64,000 bases of DNA from Candidatus Ideonella esbjergensis (GCA_016710065.1 JADJLP010000001.1:310001-374000); one strand, 5' to 3'; shown: positions 42,154 through 51,178, numbered from the stretch's first letter. Translations and numbers: made by a program. Notes: a model not told the origin generated them from the letters alone.

Positions 42154-43161
42154 ATGCAGTCCAGCCCGCTCGTTCGCGCCGCGAGCCTCAAGAATTACCC
42201 TGAGATCGCCAAGGCGCACGGCCTGGACCCGCTGCGCATGATGGTGGACGCGGGCCTCTCGCCCAGCGTGCTGGACGAGCCCGACCTGATGATCCCGGCT
42301 GACCGCGTGGGCCAATTGCTGGAAGCTTCGGCCCAGCGCTGTGGTGACGAAAGCTTTGGCCTGCGCATGGCCGAGACACGGTACCTCTCCAACCTGGGGC
42401 CTGTGGGCCTGGTGATACGAGACCAACCCACGCTGCGCGATTCGCTCAGCGTGCTGGTGCGCTACCACGCCGCGCTCAATGGCTCGCTGGCGGTGATGAT
42501 CGAGGAATCCGCCGGCGTGGTGGTGATACGCGAAGAGGTGCTGGTGGGCAGCCAGGTGCCGGTGCGTCAGGCGACCGAGTTGGCCATCGGCGTGCTGCTT
42601 CGGCTAATGCGCCAAGTGCTGGGCGCCGAGTGGAACCCGCGCCGCGTATGCTTCATGCATGAGGCACCGCGCGACACGCGAGCGCACCTGAGGGTCTTTG
42701 GGCCCTGCGTGGAGTTCAAGCACGATTTCAACGGCATCGTCTGTTCGCGTGGAGAGCTCGACACCGTCAACCCGTCGGCCGACCCGGTGATGGCGCGCTA
42801 CGCGATTCGCTTGCTCGAATCGGCCATGCCCCAACCCTCTACCAGCATGTTGGGCGATGTGCGTCGCACGGTGCTGCTGCTGCTGCCCAGCGGTCGTTGC
42901 AGCATCGAGCAGGTGGCCAACCACCTGGGCGTGGTCTGCCGCACGGTGCAGCGCCGTTTGTCTGAACAGGGGCTGAGTTTTTCGGAAGTGGTGAACGCCC
43001 AGCGCCTGGAACTGGCCACCCGCTACGTGACCCAGAGCGACCGGCCCCTCACCGAGGTGGCCGCGCTTTTGGGCTTTGCAGCTTCCAGCGGCTTCTCGCG
43101 CTGGTACCAGGGGCAGTTCGGTTGCAGCCCATCACAGAGCCGCGCCCAGGCGCGCGGTTGA
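42154..43161 (+). CDS. AraC-family transcriptional regulator
   Basis: 335 residues from ATG 42154. The N-terminal arabinose-binding-like domain (MIPADRVGQLLEASAQRCGDESFGLRMAE) is of the OruR/QscR-related AraC group; the C-terminal pair of helix-turn-helix units is VANHLGVVCRTVQRRLSEQ and VAALLGFAASSGFSRWYQGQF. Divergent from the TauD-type gene (125 bp), its likely target. Confidence 0.92.
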   Translation: MQSSPLVRAASLKNYPEIAKAHGLDPLRMMVDAGLSPSVLDEPDLMIPADRVGQLLEASAQRCGDESFGLRMAETRYLSNLGPVGLVIRDQPTLRDSLSVLVRYHAALNGSLAVMIEESAGVVVIREEVLVGSQVPVRQATELAIGVLLRLMRQVLGAEWNPRRVCFMHEAPRDTRAHLRVFGPCVEFKHDFNGIVCSRGELDTVNPSADPVMARYAIRLLESAMPQPSTSMLGDVRRTVLLLLPSGRCSIEQVANHLGVVCRTVQRRLSEQGLSFSEVVNAQRLELATRYVTQSDRPLTEVAALLGFAASSGFSRWYQGQFGCSPSQSRAQARG

Positions 43162-43189
43162 GCTGATGGGCGGCTGGCGGCGCATCCCG

Positions 43190-43532
43190 GTCATTCCCGC
43201 GTAGGCGGGAATCCATGTCGTCACGTCGGTGACGGGCAGAGGTCGCCGGGTACCCTCTGCCTGAGAAGGCGGTGGTGCACCACCAGTTTGACCGCCACCG
43301 TCAGGGGTTGCAGGGCAGTGGTGGTGCCTTCGGGCGGAGGGCACATTCGCGTTTGGGTAGAGAGCGCCGAGGGCCAAGGCGGGACAAGAGTGCTCAGGTG
43401 CGACAGGGGGCACGGCGCTTGTCCGCGAGGAGTCCGTAGGCCGAAGGTACCGCCGCTGCCCTGCCGCAGCCGAAGCAAAGACATGGATTCCCGCCTGCGC
43501 GGGAATGACGAAATACGGCCGGCTGCTATGCG
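43190..43532. repeat. Composite interspersed repeat, copy B (inverted relative to copy A)
   Basis: It fills the 384-bp gap between two genes. REP-like hairpins at 43190-43217 and 43482-43509 flank sequence that matches the left half of copy A in reverse, base for base over long stretches, including the GGTGGTGCACCACC palindrome and the outer GAAATACGGCCGGC flank. About 90 bp of copy A (near 36527-36618) is absent here. Confidence 0.9.
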
Positions 43533-43545
43533 CCGCCAGCCGCCC

Positions 43546-44529
43546 TCAAACCGTGAGGATGGTGGCACCGATGGTGCCGCGCGATTCGAGCGCGCGGTGC
43601 GCCTCGGCCGCGTCGGCCAGCGCGAAGCGCTGCTTGGGCTCGCTGACGATCAGGCCCTTGCTCACCAGGTCGAACAACTCGTCGGCCATCTTCAGCATGT
43701 TGGGGCGTGGCAGCGCGTAGTCCACCATCGCCGGGCGCGTCACCCACAGCGAGCCCTTGGCGGCCAGCAGCGTGGTGTCGATCAGCACCGGGCCAGAGCT
43801 GGTGCCGTTGCTCACCAGCGTGCCCTTCTTCTGCAGGCTGTCGAGCGAGCCCATCAGCGTGTCCTTGCCCACCGAGTCGTACACCACCGGCACGCCCTTG
43901 CCGTCGGTGAGCTCGCGCACGCGCTGGGCGAAGTTCTCGCGGTTGTAGTTGATGACGTGGGTGCAGCCAGCGGCCTTGGCGGCGGCGGCTTTTTCGTCCG
44001 ACCCCACGGTGCCTATCATCGTCACGCCCAGGGCCTTGGCCCACTGGCAGGCGATCAGGCCCACGCCGCCAGCGGCCGCGTGGTACAGGATGGTGTCGCC
44101 GGCCTTGAGCGGGTAGACCTGACGGAACAGGTACTGCACAGTAAGGCCCTTCATGATCAGCGTGGAGGCGGTGTCGTCGCTGATGCTGTCGGGCAGCTTG
44201 ATCAGCACCTCGGCCGGCATCACCCGCGCTTCTGAATAGGCCCCCAAAGGCCCCAGCATGTAGCCCACGCGGTCGCCGGGTTGCAGGAAGGTCACGCCCT
44301 CGCCCACCGCTTCCACCACGCCCACTGCGTCCGAGCCCAGGCCAGAGCCCACGCCGGCCGGCAGCGGCGCCGGGTAGCGGCCAATGCGGAAGTAGATGTC
44401 GATGAAATTGACGGCGATGCGGGTGTGGCGCACGCGCACCTGGCCGGGGCCGGGCGCGCCGACCTCGACGGATTCGAGGCGCAGCACTTCGGGGCCGCCG
44501 GTCTCAAAAAAACGTATGGCTTTGGTCAT
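43546..44529 (-). CDS. NADPH:quinone oxidoreductase (zeta-crystallin type)
   Basis: 327 residues. A GroES-like domain (RVRHTRIAVNFIDIYFRIGRYPAPLPAGVGSG) without structural zinc Cys is followed by a Rossmann domain with AAAGGVGLIACQWAKALGVTMIGTVGS. VNYNRENFAQRVRELTDGKGVPVVYDSVG and the tail match Qor. It reduces quinones with NADPH in one-electron steps or reduces enones. It ends the minus-strand run porin - MFS - quinone reductase, 38 bp after the MFS gene. Confidence 0.92.
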   Translation of the reverse strand: MTKAIRFFETGGPEVLRLESVEVGAPGPGQVRVRHTRIAVNFIDIYFRIGRYPAPLPAGVGSGLGSDAVGVVEAVGEGVTFLQPGDRVGYMLGPLGAYSEARVMPAEVLIKLPDSISDDTASTLIMKGLTVQYLFRQVYPLKAGDTILYHAAAGGVGLIACQWAKALGVTMIGTVGSDEKAAAAKAAGCTHVINYNRENFAQRVRELTDGKGVPVVYDSVGKDTLMGSLDSLQKKGTLVSNGTSSGPVLIDTTLLAAKGSLWVTRPAMVDYALPRPNMLKMADELFDLVSKGLIVSEPKQRFALADAAEAHRALESRGTIGATILTV

Positions 44530-44567
44530 GGTGTTCGCAGTGAAAGAAGCAGATTCGGTGGGTCGGG

Positions 44568-45914
44568 TCAGGCCGCTGCAGGCGCGCAGTTGGCCGCCGC
44601 ACCGGCCGCATGCTCGGCATCGAGCCGGATCTGGGCAATGGAGGCCACATCACCTTCGTAGGTGCCTGCAGCCTTGAACAGGAAGTAGGCGGCGGGAATG
44701 CTGAACAGCGGCATCACCGCCAGCGCGGTTTGCAGTCCCCACAGATCCGACAGCGTGCCAGTGATGATGGGGCCCAGCGCCAACCCAAACAGGTTCTGGA
44801 ACAGCGAGAGCACGGCCGCGCCGGTGGAGCGCACGCCGGGGTGGATGACGTCAATCACCACCGCCGCGATGGTGCCCACGGTGCAAGTCATCAGGAAGCC
44901 GCCCAGGATCACCAGCAGCAGCTGGCTCTTGGCCGGCACCGTGCCCCAGAAGGCTGAGGCAAAGATGCCCAGCGAGGCCAGGCAGACGATGGCCACGCCG
45001 AACAGACGGTTGCGCAGGCGGTGGATGGCGAAGCGGTCCACCACGCCACCCCACACGAAGGCGCCCAGCGCACCGGCCAGCACCACCAGCGCGGCCTGCT
45101 TGGCGGCCAGCTCGGGCGCCACCCCGTGGAAGCGGTTGAGGTAGCTGGGCAGCCAGGCCCACAGCGCCGAGACCACGATGAGCTGCAGCGCCGAGCCCAC
45201 GCAGGCCCACAGCATGGTGCGCGACTGTGTGAGTGCGCGCACGATGTGGCGCACCACATTGCCCGGCGTCTGGGTGGCCATGTTCAGGGTCTGGGTCAGC
45301 TCCACGGTGCGGTAGTCGCGCACGAACAGGTACAGCAGCGCCAGCACCAGGCCGGGCACGCCCACCGCACCAAAGGCCGCCTGCCAGCCCCAGCGCGCGG
45401 CAATCATGCCGCCCAGCAGTACGCCCATCACCGAACCCAGCGACGCGGCGGCAAAGAAGGCGCCCAGCAGCATGCCGCGCATGCGGGCCGGGAACAGGCT
45501 GGCGATCAGCGCTGCGCCCACCGAGCCATAGCCGGTCTCGCCGACACCGATCATGGCCCGCGCTGCCAGCAACTGGCCGTAGTTGCGGGTGAACATGCAC
45601 GAGATGGTGGCGAGGCTCCACAGCGTGGCCATGGCCACGATGCTCTTGACGCGGCTGTAGCGGTCGGCCATCAGGGCCACCGGGATGCCGCCTATGGCCA
45701 CCACCACGGAAATGATGGACACCAGGCTGCCCAGCTGCTTGTCCGACAGGCCCCACTCGGCCTTCAGGTGCGGGAACAGCGAGACGATGACCTGGCGGTC
45801 GATGTAGTCGAACAGCATCAGGCCGAAGGTCATCGCGAACGCGAACCAGGCACGGCCGGGGCTGACCAGGTAGCCGTCGTGCGGGCGCGGAGTGGAGTCG
45901 GAAGGAATGTGCAT
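44568..45914 (-). CDS. Major facilitator superfamily transporter (organic acid type)
   Basis: 448 residues with twelve membrane helices. FDYIDRQVIVSLFPHLKAEWGLSDKQLG in the first helix and loop, VALMADRYSRVKSIV (motif A), and GVGETGYGSVGAALIASLFPARMRGM are typical of the anion:cation symporter-like MFS subgroup (hexuronate, aromatic acid or spinster-like). The substrate is probably an organic acid. It lies between a porin and a quinone reductase on the same strand, so the three may serve uptake and use of one compound. Confidence 0.9.
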   Translation of the reverse strand: MHIPSDSTPRPHDGYLVSPGRAWFAFAMTFGLMLFDYIDRQVIVSLFPHLKAEWGLSDKQLGSLVSIISVVVAIGGIPVALMADRYSRVKSIVAMATLWSLATISCMFTRNYGQLLAARAMIGVGETGYGSVGAALIASLFPARMRGMLLGAFFAAASLGSVMGVLLGGMIAARWGWQAAFGAVGVPGLVLALLYLFVRDYRTVELTQTLNMATQTPGNVVRHIVRALTQSRTMLWACVGSALQLIVVSALWAWLPSYLNRFHGVAPELAAKQAALVVLAGALGAFVWGGVVDRFAIHRLRNRLFGVAIVCLASLGIFASAFWGTVPAKSQLLLVILGGFLMTCTVGTIAAVVIDVIHPGVRSTGAAVLSLFQNLFGLALGPIITGTLSDLWGLQTALAVMPLFSIPAAYFLFKAAGTYEGDVASIAQIRLDAEHAAGAAANCAPAAA

Positions 45915-46060
45915 GGCTTGTCTCGCAGCTTGTCAGTGTGGGGCGGTCTGTGCCGCCTTGGATATGCAGGGATGCACCGGGGCCGGCGTGAGGCAGAAGG
46001 GCGCCTGCCCTCGCCCTCTCACGCCACGCCGGCTGGGTGCCCGTTGCACGCGGCGCCGGC

Positions 46061-47071
46061 TCAGAAGGCGTGGCTGATGCCCAGATCCAGGCCCTTGGCC
46101 GATTGGTTGGCTGCGGTGGCGGCACCGTTCACGGCCATCTTGGCGCCGTTGCTGTTGTTCAGCTGGGCCAGCGAGCCGTAGAGCGAGGTGCGCTTGGACA
46201 GGCCATGCACAAAGCCCACGCCGTAGCGGCGCGTGGTGCCAATGCTGGCGCCGGCGGCCGACTTCATCACCGACTCCGCCACCGAGACCTTCAGGTCGGT
46301 CGGCCCCATGCTGTAGGCGGCGCTGAACTGCAGGCCGTGGGTGTCGGCGCCGGTGCCACTGTCGGCGCGGTCGTACAGCCCGTAGAACTTGAAGGCATCC
46401 AGCTTGTAGCGCGCGCCCACGGTGACGGTCTTGAGGTCACCGATGGTGGCGTTGGTGAACTTGGCGAAGGCAATGTCGGTGGCCAGCGCGCCGCCGGCGT
46501 TGTAGCCCACGCGCATGCCCAGGTACTTGCCGGGGGCGCTGGTGCCGTCGCTGTCCATCACCTGCAGCTGCAGGCCGCCCAGGGTGTTGGGCGCCTGGTA
46601 GTTGAGGGCGCCGTTGGCGCGGATGTTGGCGGGCTGGGCCACTTCCATCGAGCCATACAGCACCTGCTGTGCGGCGACTCCTTGGGGGCCGAAAGCGTCA
46701 TAGCTGGCGTGCACCATGAAGGTGGGGGTGTACTGGCGGCCCAGGTTCAGGGCACCCCAACTGCCGGCCAGGCCCACGTAGACCTGGCGGTTCCAGAACG
46801 AAGCGGCTGACGCGGCGGCGCCATCGAAGCTCTTGAAGCCATGCTCGACCAGGAAGTTGGCGCGCAAACCGCCGCCCAGGTCTTCGGTGCCGCGAAAGCC
46901 CAGCCGGCTGCCAGCCAGGCCGTCGGTGCCGACCAGCTTGTTCGTGCTGATGGAGCCGCTGCCCCAGCCCACATTGGCGTCGACCACGCCATAGGCGGTC
47001 ACATTGGATTGGGCGGCGGCAGAGCCGGCGAACGCGGCCAGGGCCAGGCTGGCGATGAGGGTGCGGTTCAT
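46061..47071 (-). CDS. Gram-negative trimeric porin
   Basis: 336 residues from ATG 47071 (GGAGACAAACC leader). The signal peptide ends SAAAQS; the mature chain starts NVTAYGVVDANVGW, the standard betaproteobacterial porin opening, and ends in F (SKGLDLGISHAF), the outer-membrane insertion signal. Loop residues SRLGFRGTEDLGGGLRANF fit a 16-strand general porin. It likely admits small solutes that the downstream MFS protein then carries inward. Confidence 0.95.
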   Translation of the reverse strand: MNRTLIASLALAAFAGSAAAQSNVTAYGVVDANVGWGSGSISTNKLVGTDGLAGSRLGFRGTEDLGGGLRANFLVEHGFKSFDGAAASAASFWNRQVYVGLAGSWGALNLGRQYTPTFMVHASYDAFGPQGVAAQQVLYGSMEVAQPANIRANGALNYQAPNTLGGLQLQVMDSDGTSAPGKYLGMRVGYNAGGALATDIAFAKFTNATIGDLKTVTVGARYKLDAFKFYGLYDRADSGTGADTHGLQFSAAYSMGPTDLKVSVAESVMKSAAGASIGTTRRYGVGFVHGLSKRTSLYGSLAQLNNSNGAKMAVNGAATAANQSAKGLDLGISHAF

Positions 47072-47372
47072 GGTTTGTCTCCTGTTGTGGATGGGGTCGG
47101 TACCGGTGGGGACTCGCCCGAGGTATGACGTCGTCATGGGCTGCATTCTTCGCAGCCCGGGTGCTTTATGTTTGGCAAACCGCGACTGCGTCTTGCCGTT
47201 TGGTGACAGCTCCGGGTCAACCCAGGGCGTGCAAACCCGCCAGATCGGTCAAACGCTGACCGTCGTCGTTGGCGGGGCGTCAGATGGTGGAACCTGCGGA
47301 GTAGACTGCTCGCGGCTGCCGTTGCAGGGCCACATCAGAGACGCTGGTGACAGCGAAGAGTTGGAGACGGTT
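47072..47372. other. Divergent promoter region between porin and response regulator
   Basis: The 301 bp hold two dyads at 47125-47158 on the porin side; nearer the regulator the GGAGA at 47363-47367 sets the probable TTG start. No gene is seen, and the open frame that runs through has poor coding character. Confidence 0.5.
47125..47158. promoter_or_regulatory. Two adjacent dyads upstream of the porin gene
   Basis: ATGACG-T-CGTCAT (47125-47137) is a perfect odd palindrome, followed directly by a hairpin GGGCTGC/GCAGCCC (47138-47158). They lie about 55-90 bp before the porin ATG and could be operator sites. The regulator is unknown. Confidence 0.35.
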
Positions 47373-48107
47373 TTGGTCGCGCCTGAACACAGCAGCAAGC
47401 CTCAGACGGTGCCCCAGGCCCCATCGGGTGCGGTGCGCTCTGCGGTGCGGGTGCTCATCGCCGACGACAGCTACCTGATCCGCGAAGGCCTGCAGCAGGT
47501 GCTGGCGCTGGCGCCCGAGATCCGCGTCGTGGGCCTTTGTGCCGACGCCCCGGCACTGCTCTCCGCCGTCGATGCCGACCCACCCGATGTGGTGGTGACC
47601 GACATCCGCATGCCACCCACCCAGACCGACGAGGGCATGCGCATCGCGGCCCAGTTGCGCATCACCCACCCCAGCGTGGGTGTGGTGGTGCTGAGCCAAC
47701 ATGAGAGCGCCTACTACGCAGCCCAGTTGCTGGCGCAAGGGGTCACCGGCCGTGGCTACCTGCTGAAGGACCGCATCCACGATCTGGACCATCTGGTTTC
47801 CACCATCACGGCCGTGGCAGCAGGCGAGTGCCGTATCGATGCCCGGCTGGTGGACGAGATGGTGCAGCACCGCCGCCAGCGCGTGCGCTCGCCGCTGGCC
47901 GAGCTCACACCGCGGCAACGCGAGATCCTGGCCGACGTGGCCGAGGGCAAGAGCAACCTGGCCATCGCGCAGGAGCTCCAGCTCACGCAGCGCGCCGTCG
48001 AAAAGCACGTCAGCGAGATCTTCGGCCGCCTGGGCCTGGGAAATGACGAATCGGTGAGCCGGCGCGTGCAGGCCACCCTGCTCTACCTCGCGCAGCGCGA
48101 GGCATGA
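47373..48107 (+). CDS. NarL/FixJ-family response regulator
   Basis: 244 residues if translation starts at TTG 47373, chosen because GGAGA lies five bases before it; no ATG lies nearer to the domain. The receiver domain has VLIADDSYLIREGL, DVVVTDIRMPP (phospho-Asp) and RGYLLKDRI. The LuxR-type helix-turn-helix is LTPRQREILADVAEGKSNLAIAQEL, followed by VEKHVSEIFGRL. It pairs with the kinase at 48235, separated by a 75-bp tandem repeat that overlaps its stop codon. Confidence 0.9.
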   Translation: MVAPEHSSKPQTVPQAPSGAVRSAVRVLIADDSYLIREGLQQVLALAPEIRVVGLCADAPALLSAVDADPPDVVVTDIRMPPTQTDEGMRIAAQLRITHPSVGVVVLSQHESAYYAAQLLAQGVTGRGYLLKDRIHDLDHLVSTITAVAAGECRIDARLVDEMVQHRRQRVRSPLAELTPRQREILADVAEGKSNLAIAQELQLTQRAVEKHVSEIFGRLGLGNDESVSRRVQATLLYLAQREA

Positions 48108-48234
48108 GCAACGCACGGCCGCTCCGAAGTGGCTCGCTCCCCCCTCGGGGGGACGGCGCATTGCGCCAAGGGGGCGACATGAGCAACGCACGGCCGCCCC
48201 GAAGTGGCTCATTCTCCCTCGGGGGGACGGCTCC
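48103..48234. repeat. Imperfect 75-bp tandem duplication between response regulator and kinase
   Basis: CATGAGCAACGCACGGCC occurs at 48103 and again at 48178, and the following GAAGTGGCTC and CCCTCGGGGGGACGG also recur. Unit 1 contains CCCCCC/GGGGGG and GGCGCA-T-TGCGCC hairpins. The end of unit 2 supplies the GGGGGGA ribosome binding site of the kinase. Confidence 0.85.
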
Positions 48235-49980
48235 ATGAGACACGGCCTGCGCAAGCGCCTGTGGCTGGGAGCCCCCGGCCTGGCGCTGGTGGCCGTGACG
48301 GTGGCCATGGTGCTGGCCGGGCACCACCACCCCGACCGGGTCTTCAGCGCCGTGCAAGCCGGCCTGGGCCTGTTGCTGGCCTGGAGCGTGGCTGTGGCCG
48401 TTTCGCTGCGCTACCCCGAACGGCCGCTGGGCGCGTTGCTGTTCGCGCTGGCGGTGATGTACGTGCTGCTGGCGCTGCAGGCCACATCCGACCCGCTGCT
48501 GTTCACCCTGGGCCGGGCCACGCGACCGGTGGCCGAGGTGCTGCTGATGTGGATCATGCTGGCCTTTCCCAGCGGCCGGCTGGCCAACCGCTTCGAGCGC
48601 GGCCTGGTGGTCACGGCAGCCCTGGCGGTGCTGACGCTGTGGTTGCCCGCCGCGATGTTCTCGCCGCAGATTCCCATGGCCGGCCCCTCGGTGCTGTGCC
48701 AGGCCGATTGCCCGCGCAATGTGCTGTTCGTGCAGGACAGGCCCGAGCTCGCGCTCGCACTCAGCACCGCCATGCGCGCTGTGGGCGCGCTGCTCTTGCT
48801 GGCCACCACCGGTGTGCTGCTGAACCGCCTGCGCCGCGCCACGCCGCTGATGCGCCGCGTGCTGGCACCGGTGCTGGGGGTGTCGATGGCGCGGGCGCTG
48901 GTGATGGTGGCCTTTCTGGTGGGCAGTGGCAGCCGCCTGGCCTTCATCCTCACCTTCCTGGCCGTGCCGCTGTCCATCGCGCTGGGCCTGCTGCGCGGGC
49001 GGCTCTACACCGCGCGCGCGCTGCAACGGCTGGTGAGCGGCCTGCGTGGCACGCCCGACATGCACCAGTTGCGCGAGGTGATGGCCCACGCGCTGGGCGA
49101 TGCCTCGCTCAGCGTGGCCTACTGGCTGAAGAACGCCGACCAATGGGTGGACGCCAATGGCCAGCGTGTGGCGCTGCCCTACCCCACGGCCGAACGCGGC
49201 CGAGCGGTGACCCTGGTGCGCGACGACCGCAACATCCCGGTGGCCGCCTTGGTGCACGACGAGGCCCTGCTGGAAGAACCCACCCTGGTTGAATCGGTGG
49301 CTGGCAGCATGCAGCTGGCGCTGAAAAGCCACCGCCTGGACGCCGAACTGCGGGCCTCCAGCGCCCACACCGCCAGTGCCGTGGAGCAGGAGCGCCACCG
49401 CATCGAGCGCGATTTGCACGATGGCGCCCAGCAGCGCCTGATCGCCCTGCGCATGAAGCTCAGTGTGACGGCGCGTCTGTTCAGCCAGGATCCCAGCCGC
49501 GCCGCCGCTCTGGTGGCCGAGCTGGGTGACGACGTGGACGCCGCCATCGCCGAGCTGCGGGCACTGGCGCACGGCGTGGTGCCGCCGCTGCTGCTGGAGC
49601 AGGGTCTGCCGGTGGCGCTGCTGGAGGTGGCCCAGCGCACAGCCCTGCCCACGGAGGTGCATCTGCAGGGGGTGGACCGGCTCGACCCGGCCGTGGAGCG
49701 CGCCGTGTACTTCTGCTGCCTGGAGGCGCTGCAGAACGCTGCCAAGCACGGCGGGCCCGGGGCCTCTGCGCGGCTCACGCTGCACCAGGACGAAAGCCAG
49801 CTGCACTTTGAAGTGCTCAGTCAGGCGCTTGCAGCCGCCGCGCAGCCCGTGCTGAACACCGGCGGCCAGGGCCTGGCCAACATGCGCGAGCGCATGGTGG
49901 CGGTGGGCGGGCAGCTCAGCGCCGGGCCGGTGGCGTCGCTCGGCTTTCGGGTGGCCGGCACCGTACCGCTGCGAGCCTGA
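48235..49980 (+). CDS. Sensor histidine kinase of the NarX/LiaS (HisKA_3) type
   Basis: 581 residues. Six or seven N-terminal membrane helices (about 8-260) form an integral sensor, followed by a GAF-like linker (about 275-380) and the kinase core. The phosphoacceptor His is in ERHRIERDLHDGAQQRL, and the ATPase part has ALQNAAKHG (N box) and GGQGLANMRERM (G box). It probably phosphorylates the NarL-type regulator at 47373. The signal is unknown. Its start overlaps the repeat that provides the ribosome binding site. Confidence 0.92.
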   Translation: MRHGLRKRLWLGAPGLALVAVTVAMVLAGHHHPDRVFSAVQAGLGLLLAWSVAVAVSLRYPERPLGALLFALAVMYVLLALQATSDPLLFTLGRATRPVAEVLLMWIMLAFPSGRLANRFERGLVVTAALAVLTLWLPAAMFSPQIPMAGPSVLCQADCPRNVLFVQDRPELALALSTAMRAVGALLLLATTGVLLNRLRRATPLMRRVLAPVLGVSMARALVMVAFLVGSGSRLAFILTFLAVPLSIALGLLRGRLYTARALQRLVSGLRGTPDMHQLREVMAHALGDASLSVAYWLKNADQWVDANGQRVALPYPTAERGRAVTLVRDDRNIPVAALVHDEALLEEPTLVESVAGSMQLALKSHRLDAELRASSAHTASAVEQERHRIERDLHDGAQQRLIALRMKLSVTARLFSQDPSRAAALVAELGDDVDAAIAELRALAHGVVPPLLLEQGLPVALLEVAQRTALPTEVHLQGVDRLDPAVERAVYFCCLEALQNAAKHGGPGASARLTLHQDESQLHFEVLSQALAAAAQPVLNTGGQGLANMRERMVAVGGQLSAGPVASLGFRVAGTVPLRA

Positions 49981-49988
49981 GCGCTGCT

Positions 49989-50245
49989 TCAGCGCGTGAG
50001 GAAGGCCAGCACCCGGTCGGCCAACTTGCCATAGGGCGGCCACAGGAACTTCAACGACGAGTAGCGCGCCTGGTAGAACACCGGCCGCAGCTTGCCAAAG
50101 GTGTGGAAGCCCTCCACCCCGTGGTTGCGGCCCATGCCCGATTCACCCACGCCGCCGAACGGCAGGATGGGGCCAAAGATCTCGCGCCGCAGCAGCAGGC
50201 TTCGGGCGCGTTCAGCACCAGGTGAGGCCCGCACCACTGCGATGG
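49989..50245 (-). pseudogene. C-terminal remnant of a coniferyl-type aldehyde dehydrogenase
   Basis: Read from about 50245 down: GPHLVLNAPE in one frame, then LLLRREIFGPILP after a one-base shift, joined directly to FGGVGESGMGRNHGVEGF and ending HTFGKLRPVFYQ and a normal C-terminus. Compared with the intact gene at 34783, about 60 residues between ILP and FGG are missing and everything N-terminal is lost, including the catalytic Cys. The divergent sequence shows it is an old paralog, not a recent copy. Confidence 0.85.
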
Positions 50246-50380
50246 TTCGGTTTTCTGGTGTGTCGTGTGCAGCACGCACGCCCCTGGTCTCAATCTGCGT
50301 CCGTCCCGCGCGCGGCGCTGCCCCCCCCATTGAGAATCGCGCCGCTCTCCCAAGGACGCAGGCCGCTGCGCACAAAGACC

Positions 50381-51178
50381 ATGAAGGCTTCCATCTTCAG
50401 CCACTCGCAGCCCCAGCCTGTCCCTTGGACCGGCTCTCTGGTGCTTGAGGCCTCGCCTGACCAGACCCCGCGAGCAGGTGCAGGCATCAACCCACTGCAC
50501 GGTGATGTGATGTGGGCGGCGGCACTTCGACGCCTGCCGCTGTTTTCCACCTTGAGCGAAGAGCGCCTGCGCTTGATCACCCGCGCCGCCAGCATGAAGA
50601 CCTTTGACAGCCAGGCGGTGGTGGTGACGCAAGGCACCCAGACCGGCGTCTTGTACGTCTTGCTGAGCGGGCGGGCCGTCGTCTACAGAACCAACGAACA
50701 GGGCCGCGAAGTCATCCTGCGCTACCTGCCGCAGGGGGCGCATTTCGGTGAGATGAGCCTGGTGGACGGCCTGCCCCACTCAGCCAGCGTGCGCGCGTCA
50801 CGGCGCTGTGAAGTCTTGTTGCTGCGCGAGGCAGACTTCGCGCGCTGCCTGTCCGCCGAACCCATGTTCTGCACCGAAGTCATGAAGGCCTTGAGCGCCC
50901 AATTGCATCGCGCCTTCGGCAACGTGGGGGTTCTCGCGCTGATGGATGCCCGAGGCCGGGTGGCCCAAGCCTTGGTGGAGCTGTCGGAGGAGGTGGCGGG
51001 GCAACGCTGCATACGCCACCGGGTCAGCCGGTCCGAGATGGGAAAGCGCGTGGGCGCCAGCCGCGAGATGGTGAGCCGCTTGCTGGCCGAAATGGAATGC
51101 CAAGGGCTGATCACCACGAGCCCCATGGGGTGGACGACGCTGAACATGCAACCCGTTCCTGCGCCCACGCCGGATTGA
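50381..51178 (+). CDS. Crp/Fnr-family transcriptional regulator (CRP-like, no Fe-S cysteines)
   Basis: 265 residues from ATG 50381. A cyclic-nucleotide-binding-type domain (about 50-165: LPLFSTLSEERLRLI, VVTQGTQTGVLYVLLSGRAVVY, HFGEMSLVDGLPHSASV) and a C-terminal winged helix with VSRSEMGKRVGASREMVSRLLAEME. The recognition helix SREMVSR resembles that of CRP rather than FNR. The N-terminal Cys cluster of FNR is absent, so it is not an oxygen-sensing FNR. Whether it binds cAMP is unclear. A single gene, upstream-adjacent to the aldehyde dehydrogenase remnant. Confidence 0.9.
   Translation: MKASIFSHSQPQPVPWTGSLVLEASPDQTPRAGAGINPLHGDVMWAAALRRLPLFSTLSEERLRLITRAASMKTFDSQAVVVTQGTQTGVLYVLLSGRAVVYRTNEQGREVILRYLPQGAHFGEMSLVDGLPHSASVRASRRCEVLLLREADFARCLSAEPMFCTEVMKALSAQLHRAFGNVGVLALMDARGRVAQALVELSEEVAGQRCIRHRVSRSEMGKRVGASREMVSRLLAEMECQGLITTSPMGWTTLNMQPVPAPTPD

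Noticed and set aside
50381..51178. The Crp-type regulator as the FNR controlling nor
   Set aside because: It lacks the N-terminal Fe-S cysteines and its recognition helix (SREMVSR) is CRP-like, which does not fit the TTGAA half-sites.
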